64,000 nt of DNA, taken from the NCBI GenBank assembly GCA_027579435.1, contig JANBPK010001055.1, forward strand, positions 30,113 to 94,112, in the 5' to 3' direction. The notes under the pieces are model-generated. The model made no database searches. It worked only from the letters and a program-made list of their open reading frames with translations, and was not told the origin of the DNA. Both the position numbers and the translations under genes were made by a program. The number at the start of each line of letters is the position of its first letter. The first letter of the stretch is position 1. Source of the DNA: Candolleomyces eurysporus (lineage: Eukaryota > Basidiomycota > Agaricomycetes > Agaricales > Psathyrellaceae). Shown here in pieces: positions 34,070 to 47,096 of the stretch.

Positions 34070-36170
34070 ATGGCCTACACTCAACGTTTCAAGCCGACCT
34101 TCAAGCATATGTATGGCGCTCTGCTAATATCAACTTTGCTGACAGCCGTGTAAGTCGCCATTTTTCATAACCACACGTTCCTCCTGACCGAGTCTTCCGC
34201 GTTCCAGGTTGTGGGGCATATCACTCGTGCGATACTCCCTAACCCTTCGGTCTTTTCGAGAAGCTTACAAGTGGATTCAGGCAATGGTAACGAGCTACTT
34301 CTTGAAGCACGCTAAAAACGATTCGATCATTCTCAAATCAACCATCGGCATTCTTATGTACGTCGCTACGAGATCAAAAAGCTGAGCCAGTCACTGATTT
34401 AGGGGTTCGGACACTTGGCCACCAGTTTCTTGGGCACTCTCGAGACGATTTTCAATAGCCACCAAGCATACGATTTCTTCATCACCAAGCAGGACACAGA
34501 GATGAGGACGGGTGTCAGAGATATAATTCCTGCGTAAGTGGAATAGTCCCTTTGCTGAGGAACTTTGATCCCAATCTCACCTGTTACTACAAGGTCGGTT
34601 CCGGTATGTATGCTCTTCCTTACACGAGTATGATCTTAACTGACCTGAGCGTAGGGGAAGACGGCATGCATCGTGAGTCTGGGAATCTCAACAAGAGCCA
34701 GTAACTCATTATTTTCCCGCAGCTCCTTGTTACTTTCGTCTCACATTTGTACGTCACGAGCACTAATGGGTCCATGCGTTGGCCGTTCTGACTGACGAGA
34801 GCGTGCGATTATGCTAGGTTCTATGCCAGTCGGATCTGGTTTTGTGAGTCTCCTTTCCACGTTCTTGGATACGGTTCACTAAATGGCGACATTTACCAGT
34901 TGGGAGCTCGCTCAAGACTATTGTACGGTTTTCTGTCGTCCCGATTGTGCGTACCCTTTTCATGTGGATCAAGCCAGCATCCTAACTTCAACCCTAAGTG
35001 TGCTCTCACTCTTCTACAACTTGGTCTGTCGTTCTATCATCTGAGATGTGTGGGCAGTCTATTAAACTCCCGGGCGCACAGGGGGTGGACTCAGTACGTC
35101 ATATCCTGGGCCTGAATTTCGCGTTATAACATGACTCTTATGTGTCGCGGCTTTCAAGTGCAAGTTGTGGTCATGTAAGTGATCGTCTTTTGGCGATTGT
35201 GGCATTTTATAGATCGTTCATGTAAATGGCTGATAGTTGGCGAATAGGTCCGAAGCCAAGAAGTACACGCAAATGAGTCAGAGGACGATTACACTGCTAG
35301 TAGGTGTTCACCTCAAGCCCACTCCGCGCGCTCATTTGACTTATGCTTGCGATTGGGTAGCAATCGATGTACATCCATGGAGCGGCGGCTTCTGCTTGTG
35401 ATATACTGATCACCGCTAGCCTGGTGACTATATTTCGCTCGACGGTAGTCCCTAGCACCAGAAGGTCTGTAAATCTCTTACAAGACGACATCCCCCCATT
35501 TACACTCTCCCCAGGACACAAAACCTTGTTGAGAAACTCGTTAGGTATGCGATAAATCGAGGGATAGTAACAACGTAAGTTCCAAAGATACGTATTCTCG
35601 GGATGATAGCTAATCCTCGATTCATTGTCTCCAGTGTGCTCGCGTTGTTGAGCATTTTTCTGGTCAGTACCATTCACTGGGAGCATTTCGTTGATGATCC
35701 GATCCTGATTTCTGCGTGACCGAAAGTTTGACTTTGCCTCGGGAACATTCTATTAGTGAGTCGCCTGCCCGAACGTCAGTACGGTCTGCATTCTAACCCC
35801 GTTGTCTGCCAAGCCTCATTCCGTTCTCTTGCAATACGCATGGTATGCCTTCTCATTTCATGCCCGTTGACATTCTGACAAGTGTACCGTCCCTAGTCTA
35901 CGTAATCTCGATCACCAGTATGTGAGTTACCATCAAGATGTCCTTGGTCCAGTCGCCGTTGCTGACTTCCGCTTGTTGTTTTCCAGGTTGATGGCGAGGG
36001 AGGGCTTGCGTCAAGACCTGGAGCGGTCGTTCCACCTGTCCGATCTCTTGATCTCATTCAACAAGTCAGAGTGTACAGACCCAACATCTACTAATGGGAG
36101 CAGCAAGGCCGATCATGTGCTAAGCGTTAGCGATAAAAACGGTGAGACACTCCGTACTTCGATACATTAG
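34070..36170 (+). CDS. DUF6534 multi-TM membrane protein, copy A
   Basis: DUF6534 proteins are seven-helix agaricomycete membrane proteins of unknown role. Many very short exons can be followed: ATG at 34070 with YGALLISTLLTAV, then LWGISLVRYSLTLRSFREAY and a helix up to IGILM, then LATSFLGTLETIFNSHQAY, then RDIIPA and small exons (GKTACIV, LLVTFVSHLFYASRIWF). The diagnostic family motif DILITASLVTIFRS lies at about 35400. The last readable exon carries a hydrophilic tail ending ETLRTSIH at 36170. I could not phase every junction, so exon borders between 34600 and 36000 are uncertain. A decayed inverted copy lies at 45580-47096. Confidence 0.68.
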
Positions 36171-36687
36171 ATATCCGAGTTCACACGTCCTCTCACTAGA
36201 AGCTCCGTCGACATCTCAGAGAGGTGGGGCACTGGAAGAAGTCTGATTAGTATTGATTAATATTACTGCGAAATGCGTCATAGAACGTGTCGTAGAGTTG
36301 TTGAATGTAACACAGACTTCCTCCGACTCCGAGATCGGGTCGGCAGGTGAGCAACCGTGCGACAGATGACAACACTTGGCTATCTGTAAAACATTCCAGG
36401 TATGTTGCTGGTCACAATATCAAGCTAATACGATCGGGAGAAGGTAAGTATCCAGGACGCATCACTTCCAGGTTCGAGTCTTCCCCCTCAACGCAAAAGC
36501 TATTTAGCAAGCTTATTAGGTTGGAGCTGAATTGAGCTTCTTCCAACGTTTGGAGCACCGTAACAGAAGCAGAATGGATAGACACTTCCAGCTTCACAAA
36601 CCCAAAAGAAGGCCGGGTGGAGTAGAACAGACAAGAGGTGTCCCTTCTCATTGTTAGGTGAATCACGTACGAGAATGTTGAACACAC
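36171..36687. other. Intergenic, nothing recognised
   Basis: Short AT-rich stretch between convergent gene ends. A B-box-like 'ggttcgagtc' near 36471 has no matching A box at tRNA distance. No gene is supported. Confidence 0.5.
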
Positions 36688-38808
36688 TCACTGGTCATTA
36701 TCGTCGTTCGAAGGTTCGCTTCGACATACCATCTCATTCTTTGGCACCAATATGTTTTGATCGTCGTTATCCGTGCCAGGAATAGGCACAAACGGGATCG
36801 ACCGACAGACGCTTACGATCTGCTCATTGGACGCCAAAAATGCAACACCTAAGGGTACGAAATTTCAGTTTGTCCAAGCATTGACCGCCGACTTGCTCGG
36901 TGGCTCACCCTTCCAAATAGATATTGCGCTCGATTGAAGACCATCAAACGATAGCACATCTAGTTGCACTCGAGCTTAGGACCGGGTAGGATATGGTGAG
37001 GCTGAGACCTACCCTTTAGCGACACATTCTCCAGTGCAAACCGCCAATCATCGTCGTGGGTCAATGCAAAATCCGCATTTGTCTACGAAATTATCGTCAG
37101 TGATTCGCAGAAGCACAGATGAGGGATAGTCGTCTCACCGACTTTAAGATTTTTCTGTTTATGGCATCAAGTGGATGGATAAAAGACTGAGCCAGTGTTA
37201 GAAGCAAAACTCCGGGCCAATGTAGACGCATCACACCTCTGTCGGGAAGGGCTCCACCGTTACCTCGTCTGACAGTGATATCGATCCGATTCCAGAGAGT
37301 CCACCTCCACCGCTGGTGCCTTCGCCACTCGATGAGCATCTGTCACCTTTGCCAGCTCCCCCTTCTTCTTGTCCTTCCCTGGGGCTGGAGTCCGAATCCG
37401 AGTCAGCGGGAGGTTTTCGCGAATTAGAGTCTCTCTGTGGTGTGGTGGAGTCCCTCATTCGAGAACGAAATGAGGAAGAAAATGATAACTTGAAACCGTG
37501 TTGGAATAGACACTGATCCTTCCCTTTGTAATCACGGGTGTTCCTTTTCGAGTTCGACCCAGATTTGGCCTCTGCGGTTCCTCGAGACGTCCAAGCATAC
37601 GAGGGTGGGGGATACCTTTCGCACTTTCTGATCAATCTGAGGACGTCGTAAGGAGGATAGATAGGCCCTTTGAAAGCAGCCATTGCCCAGCTATCGCTCT
37701 TGATACAGCCTGTGAGAATATACAAGGATTCGTCTTCGTCAAGCCTGCGGATACCATTTGCATGCAGGTAGAGCAATCGTGCGTTTTCAGCAATGAAGTG
37801 TCGAAGTTCAACGTAGTTCTCGAGTTCCTCTAGATCGGCAGACGAGGTCACAAGTACGGCACCTTCGCTCCCTAGCATTGTGAATTCGTACGTAGATACC
37901 CTGATAGCTACGACTAAGCATGTGAAAGACAGATAAAACTCGGAGCACTCACTCGTCATCGGCCGCGTACTGGGTGTCAGCAGACACACCCACTACTATT
38001 GGTTCGCCAGAGGATAATTCATCTTCATGGATCACGGTCCTCATATTTGGTGGGGTATAGCCAGTAGCGCACGGCCTCGCCGTTCTTATCGACTCCGCAT
38101 CCTCAAATAGGTTGAACAGCTTTTTGAATCCCCAAACAGCGTGAAAAGTGCCGACGTCGCCGGGCACAACGCCTCGCTCTCCGACAGGTTTACGGGGCCG
38201 CGGGTTCCAAGAAGCCAACCCTCTCCCCGATGTCAGCATGCTGCGAATGTAGATATGGGGGAGGGTGATTTTCGACGACTTCATGTTTTCCGCATCCAAA
38301 TCTTCAATTGATAGCTGCGAAGGCAGGTCAGAACCAGGGGGCGCAGGCAAACGTGAACGTACCACACTGATACCATCCGAGGAGTAAACGGTTGCGGACT
38401 GAGGTCGACTACGAATATGGTCTTCGTCTACCCCATTTTCCTCTTCACTTTCCTGGGGTCGGGGATTGCGCCTGCGATAACGGTCACACTGAACCTAACC
38501 GAAACGTCACCCATCAGGCTTTCAATAAGTTCAGAAGTTCGTCTCACCTGTCCATCCCAATCCTCACTAATACTACTATTTGTGGATGTTGAAGCAGGAG
38601 TGAAGTTACGAGTCTCTTGTCTTTCGTCCAGTGGGTCGTCAGCAGTGCTGACTGTGAGGCTCGATGTTGTGACATTGATATTGATTGTTCGCGTGAGCGT
38701 CATATCGCGACCCGCCACATGGAAAGGCGTTTGGTGAAATGAGTGGTGCTGACCGCCGGACAACATTGAAAGGCCAGTGACCGTTATAGGACTTGGTTCG
38801 TCGGCCAT
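36688..38808 (-). CDS. Uncharacterised agaricomycete-type protein (THDDDW motif)
   Basis: No known function. Minus-strand exons join cleanly with short introns. It starts at ATG 38808 (MADEPSPITVTG, the segment between about 38450 and 38547 being intron). It continues with HIYIRSMLTSGRGLASWNPR, VPGDVGTFHAVWGFKKLFNL, TYEFTMLGSEGAVLVTSS, ENYVELRHFIAENARLLYLH, DESLYILTGCIKSDSWAMAA, a Ser/Arg-rich acidic stretch and SFIHPLDAINRKILKS, ALTHDDDWRF and GVAFLASNEQIVSV to the stop at 36688. The pattern of a 'GAVLV' strand, an aromatic helix, 'YILTG..K...WA' and a late 'HP.D.IN...L' with 'THDDDW' recurs in a large set of unnamed agaricomycete proteins, as I recall it. Predicted soluble; no signal peptide or TM helix. 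Confidence 0.6.
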
Positions 38809-40160
38809 GGGGCGCCGTTTCAAAGAGCGGGAGGGATGGGAAGAAAAGATGGACTTCCCCAACTCCAGAACCTTTTAATAGCCACTAATAAAATCTGTAC
38901 CATAAGAGGTGGTGTGATACTGTGGTAACTGGTAGTGGAAATTAATATGTAGCGCATGCTTCAAATGATCTCGGACCCGGACACGTGCTTGCACAATGCG
39001 CGGTGAAGCTGTTCTGTTAGAGATGCCAGTGACGTACGGACGGACAGCTGTCCGAGCAAAGGCTCAAACGAAAAGAGAACCTTCGCCGAATGGAACAAAA
39101 CCGAACGGGAATAAGNAAAAAAAAATATGATTAAGATCACGGTGGGAGGCATGAACTCGAGACGTTCTCGGCGCCCTTGTACTCATCTCGGCGCTGATTA
39201 CTGACTGCTCACTTTCCCTGCTGTCACCGAGTTCTCTACCTTTTCGGTCATTTGTGCTCTTCAGGGACACCCTCCTACGTCTATTGTGTTGTCATGATGG
39301 GAGCGAACACAAATGAGCGAGCCCATATCAGTCAAATGGACATAACAAAGATACTGCGAAAAATTTCAACGTTTCAGCAACCATCACCCCGGCGTTTAGT
39401 GGGCGCCTAATCCGTAGTGTGCGAAACCCCAGCGACCACGAACCCAGGTACTACTGCCACCGTCTCGCCTCTCACGGCGGAGGTGATTCGTGATTAAGTT
39501 GAACTAGCCATATATATGAACGTCACGGCGTTTCATAAGGTACTCAGGTACGTGACGCTAACAACATCGCAAATTGATACCTTGCACTCATCATCAACCC
39601 CTTGAGCACCCATACGGCCGTCGATACCACCCGTACAAATCAGTGTGCTTTTCACACGCGGCCTGCTTGTAGGCAGAAAGGACATCATTATGGGATGGGC
39701 AATGCTCAGCTGGAGGCGACGGTCAAGACGTCGGATCATACGCTACACGTGATGTTTGTCCCGAGTGTCAGCTTCGTCCTCTTGTCGTGATGAAGCTGTA
39801 ATTAGGGCCATGTGTTCGGTTGCTCCGAATCCGTGGGATGTGAATGTAAACCGTATTTGGAGTTACATTCCTGTGGCCTACTCGCACCTGAATTGGAGAC
39901 ATGATGACAGGGTTCAACCCACGTGGAACTAACTAGCTTTAGTGGAGTGGAACATAGGAAATCTCGGCATCCACCATTTACGTTGTCAATTGAAGCCGAG
40001 TCCATTATCATTGTATTATTTGGTCCCTTCCTCTGATGTGAGTCCACCCTCGATGCTCAGTGGCATTGAGATGCAAGTAAAAGCCAAGTGTACATTTCAT
40101 TAACAAGAACATGTGGCGTGCAGCAATCAAATGATGAGACGCTGAGGAGCCATTCTCCGT
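38809..40160. other. Intergenic, nothing recognised
   Basis: About 1.35 kb of mostly non-coding sequence between a minus-strand start and the end of the flavin oxidase. Frames here are short and overlapping. An N at 39116 precedes a run of nine As. A pre-stop frame at 39802-40047 has no motif. Confidence 0.5.
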
Positions 40161-42164
40161 TTACAACCTCCTGCACAACCTCCTTCCATAGTCCACGACC
40201 TCCCAAGACTCCGTCCCAGGCGTCGTCCTTGCATAAAACACGCCTTGAGGATCCCACTTCCTCCTTAGCTCCAGCAACCTCGGATAATTGGTACCCCAAT
40301 ACGCCGTCTGCCAGTTCGGCTCCTCCAAATTCCCCTCGTTGACGTACGCAGCGCCATTGGGACTCGCATCTCTCAGCGGTGCGTCAATCTGGTTCGTTAA
40401 TTGCTGCTGAGCTTGTTGTTTTTGAGCCCAGGTTGCGGTGTTGCCCAGGTTAACGGAAGTGATGGAGAAGGAGGCGGCGTCTCGCCATGCTGGGTGAATA
40501 GCATTGTCGACCGCTGCCAAACCAATTCGCGGACCGACGATGTGACCTACAAAACCGGCTCCTGAGCGTCTCATGGCGTCAACAATGGCATTTCCGTTCG
40601 CGTTGATATCGCGTTTGGTGAAGAGACGTCCCCCGACGAGGGCGGTGATCCCAGCGCCTTCGTCCTGGAATAAAGCAGTATACAAGTCGAAGAAGGTAGG
40701 GTACTCGGTGATTTGAGCGTTGTACTGAATACCGAGTGAGCGGAGCTGGTCGAAGAGGGGTTGAACGACTTCGGTGATTCGAGCTCGGGTCATGTTGACA
40801 CCGACGAAGGGTCGAATATTGAAGGACCCGCCGAACAATTCGTAGTAGACGAACATCCCGTTGTCGACCCAGCGAGGCGCCAAGTTGTGGAAAGCAGCGA
40901 AACCGCGCCACGATGTGTTTTGGTCGAATGTGCTAAGGGACAAGGTGATACCCGCTGCAGGGGTCTCAGGATAAGTCTTGACGGTTACGGAGACGAGAGC
41001 AGCGAAGGTGGATGGACCTCCTCCACGGAGACCCCAGAAGAGGTCGGGGTTAGAGTCCGCGTTGACTGTGAGGAATTCGCCTGCAGCAGTAACAACTTCG
41101 TACGAGAGTGCTTGGTCTGCGGCTACAGGCATGGATTTTCAGTCGTGAGTCGAAGTGAGAACTAATACTGAAAGATCAACATACCCATTCCGTAGTACGA
41201 GGCGAGAGGTCCATGTCCACCTCCTTGAATATATCCACCTGCAAAACCAACGGTCTGAGATATTCAAAGAAATTAAGACTGAGTGAGTGTCGAAAGGGAA
41301 ACTCGCAAGTTCAACGTACGGGACATTCACCGGTCACAATAGCGACTTTCGGATTCTGCTGATTCGCAAGTCGCAAGAGTTCTCGTCCCTGGATTCCAGC
41401 GCCGACCGTAACAGCGCTACCGGTCCAGCCTCCTGGGCCTGTGTACCTCTGGGTAAACTGAACACCTGGAGATAAAGTCAGTATAATTGAAAAAATCGAG
41501 AAGTAGGAAGAACGTGCTCTTGAACGAATGAGTGTTAATCGCCAGAGAGCCGAATCCCGTGCTCCTGCCCATGAAATCGTGCCCAGTGTTTCGTATAATG
41601 AGCCGAACGTTGTTATTTCTGGCGAAATCGATTCCAGCCTTGATATGATCACGAGTTTTGGCCATTATGACATAGCGAGGGAGGTAGCCGATGGAGCAGA
41701 CGGCGTTGCGATTGGTGGTTGGGAGACAGGTGTTATTGGTCCATAGCATCCAATGGTTGGATACAGCTCGGTCGCTCCTGAGAATGCGGGAACGGGAGAT
41801 CAGTAAGTGAACGCGAACGAGTAAGTCATGGAAGAGCTAAAAAGATACATAGGAACTGGACGTACTGCCAATCCTGCCCATTGAAGTTCCTCGTTACGTC
41901 TTGGCACGCAGCCTGATTGTACGTATTGATTCCTTCGAAGGTGTTGTAGCAAACAGCGGGGTCTGGAATGACTTTCTGCAGGTTCCCGCCAACTGTAGTG
42001 TTGAGAGCGGACCAAACGGACGTGGAGGGCCAACACGCATCGAGGTCCGAGCATTTACAGTCGTATCGAACGCCGCTCCATGTAAACGGGTTCACCTGCG
42101 CGGAAGCGAGGCGACTCGCCGATGAGAGGAGAAGGGTTTTTGTGAGTAGTGAAATGAAAGGCAT
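40161..42164 (-). CDS. Secreted FAD-dependent oxidase, BBE/VAO type
   Basis: Oxidises small alcohol, sugar or alkaloid-like substrates with O2, releasing peroxide; the exact substrate cannot be read. It starts at ATG 42164 with a signal peptide (MPFISLLTKTLLLSSASRLA). The FAD-binding half has YVIMAKTRDHIKAGIDFARN, RNTGHDFMGRS (the His is the usual covalent FAD site), VTVGAGIQG and GECPTVGFAGGYIQGGGHG, whose Cys matches the second covalent site of berberine-bridge enzymes. Then come AADQALSYEVVTAAGE, DLFWGLRGGGPSTFA and a substrate domain. The C-terminal BBE motif is WQTAYWGTNYPRLLELRRKW followed by DPQGVFYA. Five or more introns of about 55-65 bases; the last exon (40161 to about 41125) covers the C-terminal half. 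No frame break was found. Confidence 0.9.
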
Positions 42165-43380
42165 GGGTTGCAACCACTGAAGCTGGGAGAAGCTTCTTTA
42201 CCGAGGAGTGTTAGTACGCGACGGATTTAAGTATGCCGATGAAACTGAATTGGATCCTCGGAAAATCGCCAAAACGAAATCTCCAAAGACGATACCTTCA
42301 AGGAACGTGATGCAGTACAATCCGTTCGGCCGCCTAAACAGATATGCAATTCGAACTTGGAGCTTGATCATAAGAGCACTCCCCCGCAGTCCAAGTGCTC
42401 ACTCCAGTGACCAGTCTCGCGACTTGTGTTTAATCATTCTTCCAAAATATTCATCCCATGACATTCGTGGGCTGTTTCAGGATACTTGAATAGCCCGAGA
42501 GGTCACGAAGGAGGCCAAGAACCGTCATAGGCAACACCATATAGTGCAATGTCCGTTGAGACCATCGAATAGAAGCGCCAAGTTCTTTCGAAGTCTACGG
42601 TTTACCAATGTTAACCCAATCAAAAGTTAGCGAAAATGATTTGCACCAAGTGAGAAAGAAATGATAAAATTGGGTTAACCCAGAGACGGACGGAGGGACG
42701 AGCCTGTTCAGGAAGGGAGTGCCAGGGTCGGTGCCGGGAGGATTCACATACTACGATACGGGTGGTCAAAAGAAGCAGACGAAGAAGAAAATCGATTGAA
42801 GGACATAATATTCGGTGAATTTCGAATTTCGAAGCCACGGACACATGAGGTACTCGCGTGAGTGGGTTTCTGCCACGGTATATCCGGGGTGAGTGAGGCG
42901 GCGAATAGACAGCAAGGACGAGGTTTGGACAAGGACTTGACGTGGAAACCAGAATCACAAGTTGCAGCCGAACGTCGCACGGGGTGGTAGCAAATGGAGT
43001 TGGAGAGCTAAACAAGCCATGAAAGGGGCAATGTCCGATAGCGACGGTGAGCACAGAAGCAGCATCATGAGCGAAAACTGAATAACCCACAGGCCTGCCA
43101 CAAACTGTAACATAAGAAGGAAGCAAAAGAGGGATCGAGAACGTACGTGTATTGCGGGATTAGTGGTTGGTATATAGTATATTACAGCGTGCTCGAGAAT
43201 CACTCGCGTACGAATTAAGAAGGAAGATCATTCAGAGGCAGTCGAGTGACGATGAGAGAACGTCGGAACAGTCGGTTGAGCCTAAGGGAAGGGGAAGACG
43301 TCATTGGATGAATATGACTATTCGTGGAAAAGGGAAAGATACGCACATCAGCATGAGGTTCCTCCGTTCACCATGACTCG
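42165..43380. other. Intergenic, nothing recognised
   Basis: About 1.2 kb between two minus-strand genes. A long minus frame at 42620-43126 and overlapping ones have no motif or splice logic. This stretch probably contains the 3' region of the multi-TM gene and the flavin-oxidase promoter. Confidence 0.5.
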
Positions 43381-44553
43381 CTAAACTGATGAGGACTCAT
43401 CCTTTACAGTCTCGACACCACCCTTCTCACCCTTCTCTGCTCTCCGCTCATCGATGGTACCCCCTTCATCATTGCCAATAAACCTTGACCTCGATTTCCG
43501 CATCGGTGATGGAGACAACACTCGCTCCTCAGCTCGTGGTTCCGTTCCGTACTTTTCATCGTGTGTGGCGGCTTTGAACATGAGTGCAGTGCTACATCTG
43601 ATTTAGTTCCGGGAACGAGATTTTAGGGTAGGTAAGAACGAACCTTGCCAGCGTGAAAATGGACGCAACCCAGAGGAGGGTAACCCATGCAATGTTTTGA
43701 GGCCAGGACCTGTACCCTACACCATGAAAGAATTACGAGTAGTGAGGATGACCTTGATCAAGGGAGAATGCGGTTTGACTCACGTAGAGGCGGTCTGAAG
43801 AATTGGTCAACGAGCTCTTGAGTTCTCGCAGGATCAACACCCACAATCCTGGCAGACTGTGTTGCGATGATAACCTAAAAATAAACAGGGGTCGTATTCC
43901 AGCATCGTAAGGGGAGAGTGTATCGAGAAGGCAAGCAACAACGCACCGTCGAGGCAATCGCCGACCCGAACATCCCAAGCGTAATCCCTACAGCCAACGC
44001 CAACTTCGTGTGCCTATACCACGCCGGGTAACGTCTCCGAGGCCAAAATACCAGAAAGAAGAAGTCGGCGCCGAAGAGAGTCGCCACGAACACGCAGAAG
44101 CAGATGGTGGATATGGCGGAATTGATGAGGTCGTTGTTGAGTTCAGTCGCAACGAAGTTGGTGGCTCCTTCGATGTGAGTTTGGTGGAAGTTGTACTTGC
44201 TCAGCGAGTAGGTCGCCGTACACTGTGAAGTACGAAGAAAGTTGTGGTTTGTTGGCGGAATCACGGTGAGCAGGAAAGGAAACAACATACCTCCGCGGCC
44301 AGACCGGTGAGCATAGCGAGCTAGGAGAGAGAACGAGCAAACCGACACCTTTAGCAGGCCATTGCGCGGGAGATCGATGTAGGGTACCTGATAGACCACT
44401 ACCCTCGATGTCAGCTACCGTATGCTTTAGAAGAGAGGCGCGGTGCTCACCGATTCGTTCTTTACGCATATACCATCTCCTATCAAACATCTTCTCACTC
44501 CCGAATGCTCCCCAATGCATTTCCGAAAGGTCGAATCCCCATATTACGGTCAT
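43381..44553 (-). CDS. Unrecognised multi-TM protein
   Basis: Family not identified. Minus-strand ATG at 44553 begins MTVIWGFDLSEMHWG, with DRRWYMRKERI next. Later exons read YIDLPRNGLLK, LAMLTGLAAE, a stretch with TELNNDLINSAISTIC, then strong hydrophobic helices (CFCVFVATLFGADFFFLVFW and LALAVGITLGMFGSAIASTV), IIATQSARIVGVD, QNIAWVTLLWVASIFTLA, and a charged tail ending KDESSSV at 43381. About four TM helices are visible. The junction between the first exon and the YIDLPRNG exon could not be phased. It sits between the flavin oxidase and decayed G-alpha sequence, both on the same strand. Confidence 0.55.
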
Positions 44554-44885
44554 TTTCTAGGCTGCGAGCGACAGTCGTTCGTGCTGGTCTGATAAGAAGC
44601 AGAAGGATGTGAGTGCGAATAAAAGGGTGGATTCACAAGTGCCAGGCCGTAGAGACCTTAAGTTGTGGAGCAAGTCCAGGGCGAGGGCGCAGCGCATGAC
44701 GCAGGATACGTTGGCGTTCGGTCCAATGTTGAGATCGCTCCTGTGAGTGGAGACTGACCGGGAATGCTCCTCGTTGTCATGATATGTGCCTTGGAGTCCG
44801 GGGATGGTGGTATCCGTGGAGAGCTTGACCTTGGAGGAATGAGCGACGGCGATGACCATTCAACCATGACGTATCTCTATTTGGC
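44554..44885. other. Intergenic, nothing recognised
   Basis: About 330 bases upstream of the multi-TM gene. Minus-strand frames exist but have no motif. Confidence 0.4.
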
Positions 44886-44887
44886 TG

Positions 44888-45260
44888 ATGGCTCAAAGTC
44901 AAATACCCGACCTGCGCGGGTCGCGCTACCTTGGATCAGATAGAGTACGAGGGCATATCTTTTGGGCTACTGGGACCCGCAGGTCATACGCCAGAGGAGC
45001 GAATACTCACATCGGCTTACCTCTGGGTCCTCCAGTAACGCTCGCAAAACTTGAGAGAGCTGGGATGCATCTTGATAGCAGTGGATTTCATGTGCGATCG
45101 AGGAGACTTTGAGGAACATTAAAAACGACTACGGTTTGAACGAACAATGAGATAGACTCAAGGGCAGTACTAGCGTCAATACAGGATCTCGACAGTGAGT
45201 GATGACGTCCGTCGCTTCTCCACTCTCCTTTGCAGAATGACAGGCGGAGTCTGCCTCGAT
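44888..45260 (-). pseudogene. G-alpha gene remnant (3' half)
   Basis: The minus strand here aligns with the G-alpha gene at 47.9-48.2 kb. Shared pieces include EDPEVSR against QDPKVNR, WRMTCGSQ against WRAICESR, PKRY against LKRSN, plus intron sequence such as 'gatagactcaa' against 'gatatgctcaa'. In-frame stops break the copy, and the switch and C-terminal exons were not found. It is a decayed duplicate that cannot encode a GTPase. To its right lies the decayed DUF6534 copy, as the intact G-alpha gene has on its other side. Confidence 0.6.
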
Positions 45261-45579
45261 CGGGGCATCCAACCATTCACATAAATCCTCTTTAAATTCT
45301 GCGCGGCTGAAGGGGGGAGTCCATCAAGGCGGAAGCAAGTATGTTCTGGATAGCGCCAATATTGCCAGCTGCGGTATCAGTGCCACAAGAGGTGTTGAGT
45401 TGATCTGAAGCAGCGGCGCCCGGAGAGAATGGTGTATTGAAAGGAGAATTGTTTGTCCCATTCGAGTGGGTGTCGTTCGGAGACTAAGCAAGAGTCTCGT
45501 AATAATTTTCAGGCAGAAGGCTCACTAATAGTATCTATCCGAAGCGAAGTCAAACTTTCGGTCGGGCGGAAGTAAGGAT

Positions 45580-47096
45580 GAGAATCAACGAAAGGCTCGG
45601 GGGAGTGCGACTGACCAGAAATATACTTGAAAAGGCGAGCACACTGGAGACAGTGAAGCGAGGATCAGTTGCTCCTCAGAGCGGTCTGTGTTGTCGGAAC
45701 TTACGTTGTTAATTCTCGATGATATATCGCGTCCTGGGGGCGTATGAATGCTGAGACTTAACTTTATGAGAGGTTTACAAACTTTATAGTGTTGCGGACT
45801 CCCGTTGAGCGACAATAGTCACCAGGCCGGCGGTGATCAGTATCACACGCAGAAGCCGCCGCTCCATGGATGTATATCGATTGCTACCCAACCACAAGCG
45901 TTAGTCAAATGTGCTTAAAGAGAGGTGGATGCCCTACTAGCAGTGTAATTGTCCCGTGACCTATTACCGTACATCGTTCTTCGGATCTATTCGCTAATTA
46001 TCAGCCATCTACATTTCTACATGAACGGCGGGTAAAATACCACAACCGCTGCCAGTGGATGATCCACCTACATGGCGACAACTCGGACTGAATATCATAA
46101 GGGTTGTCTCACCGTGAAGTTAGACAGTGGATATCACGTACCGAGTCCGCCCACTGTAAGCCAGTGCTTAATGAACTACGTCACGCATCTCAAAAAATAG
46201 AGTGACTGACCCAGTTGTAGAACGGTGATAGCACACTTGGCGTTGGATTTAAGATGTCAATTTGATCTGAAAAGAGCGACGAGGCAATGACGGGTGACAG
46301 CGAATCCTACGAAATACTTGGGATGTTTTGCCACTGTACACGTCGATACACAAGCCAGACGTATTACCGGAGATGGAACGTAAACTCACCAAGCCAGATT
46401 CCCTTGGCGTAAAACCTATAATAATTGTAAGCGCTCGTCAGTCAGGTTGGCCAGCGCACGAATACAATTGGGAGATGGACGTGACGAGGAGCTGCGAGTG
46501 AAGATGAGCTACTGCTGTTCAATGAATTTCACATACTCACGATGCATGTGGCGCTTCCCTACAGTCAGGTCAGCGAGGATTCGGCTCGTGAGCGTTCATA
46601 GGGATTAGCATGCATACCGGAACTGATGTTCAACCGACAGCTGAGGTTGAACAACATTGTTCACTTACGCAGGAGTGAGATCGCTGGCATTCGTCCCACT
46701 CGACGGGTTCTGCTTGGTGATGAAATCAGAAAAGGTCGTATACTTGGTGTGTCGAAAAGCATCTGGAGAGTAGTCAAGATACCGGTGAGCAAGCATCCGA
46801 TCCTCAAAGTCAGTCACAGCCCGATAGTTGTGATCCAGCTACAACGTACATGAGAATGGCAGTAGTATATTTGAGAATGATCGGTTCGTTTCGAGAGTAC
46901 CTCCAGAAATAGGTCGCTATCATCGCCTGAAATCCACTAGTAAGCTTTTCGAAATATGAAAGGGCTACAGAGGGTCGCACAAGTGATATGCCCCAGAGCC
47001 TGGAAGCGGAAGTCCCGGTCGACAGGGGCGCGTGGTTATGAAAATGGCGACTTACACGGCTGTCAGCAAAGTTGATATTAACAGAGCACCCATCGT
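45580..47096 (-). pseudogene. DUF6534 copy B, decayed and inverted
   Basis: An inverted paralogue of the gene at 34070-36170. Minus-strand pieces match exon by exon: LLISTLLTAV with the donor GTAAGT, LWGISLVRPSVALSYFEK, AMIATYFWRYSRNEPIILKY, and near 45840 the DILITASLV motif. There a two-base loss ('tgtgatactgatc' against 'tgtgatatactgatc' in copy A) breaks the frame. Non-coding stretches also match ('gcgaataggtccgaag' against 'gcgaatagatccgaag'). The copy is probably not functional, although its 5' exons are still open and joined in frame to an ABCF tail. Confidence 0.72.

Noticed and set aside
36391..36485. Possible tRNA (B-box-like 'ggttcgagtc')
   Set aside because: No A box at the right distance and no cloverleaf could be drawn. 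Other B-box-like words (for example near 11437) lie inside repeats or coding sequence.
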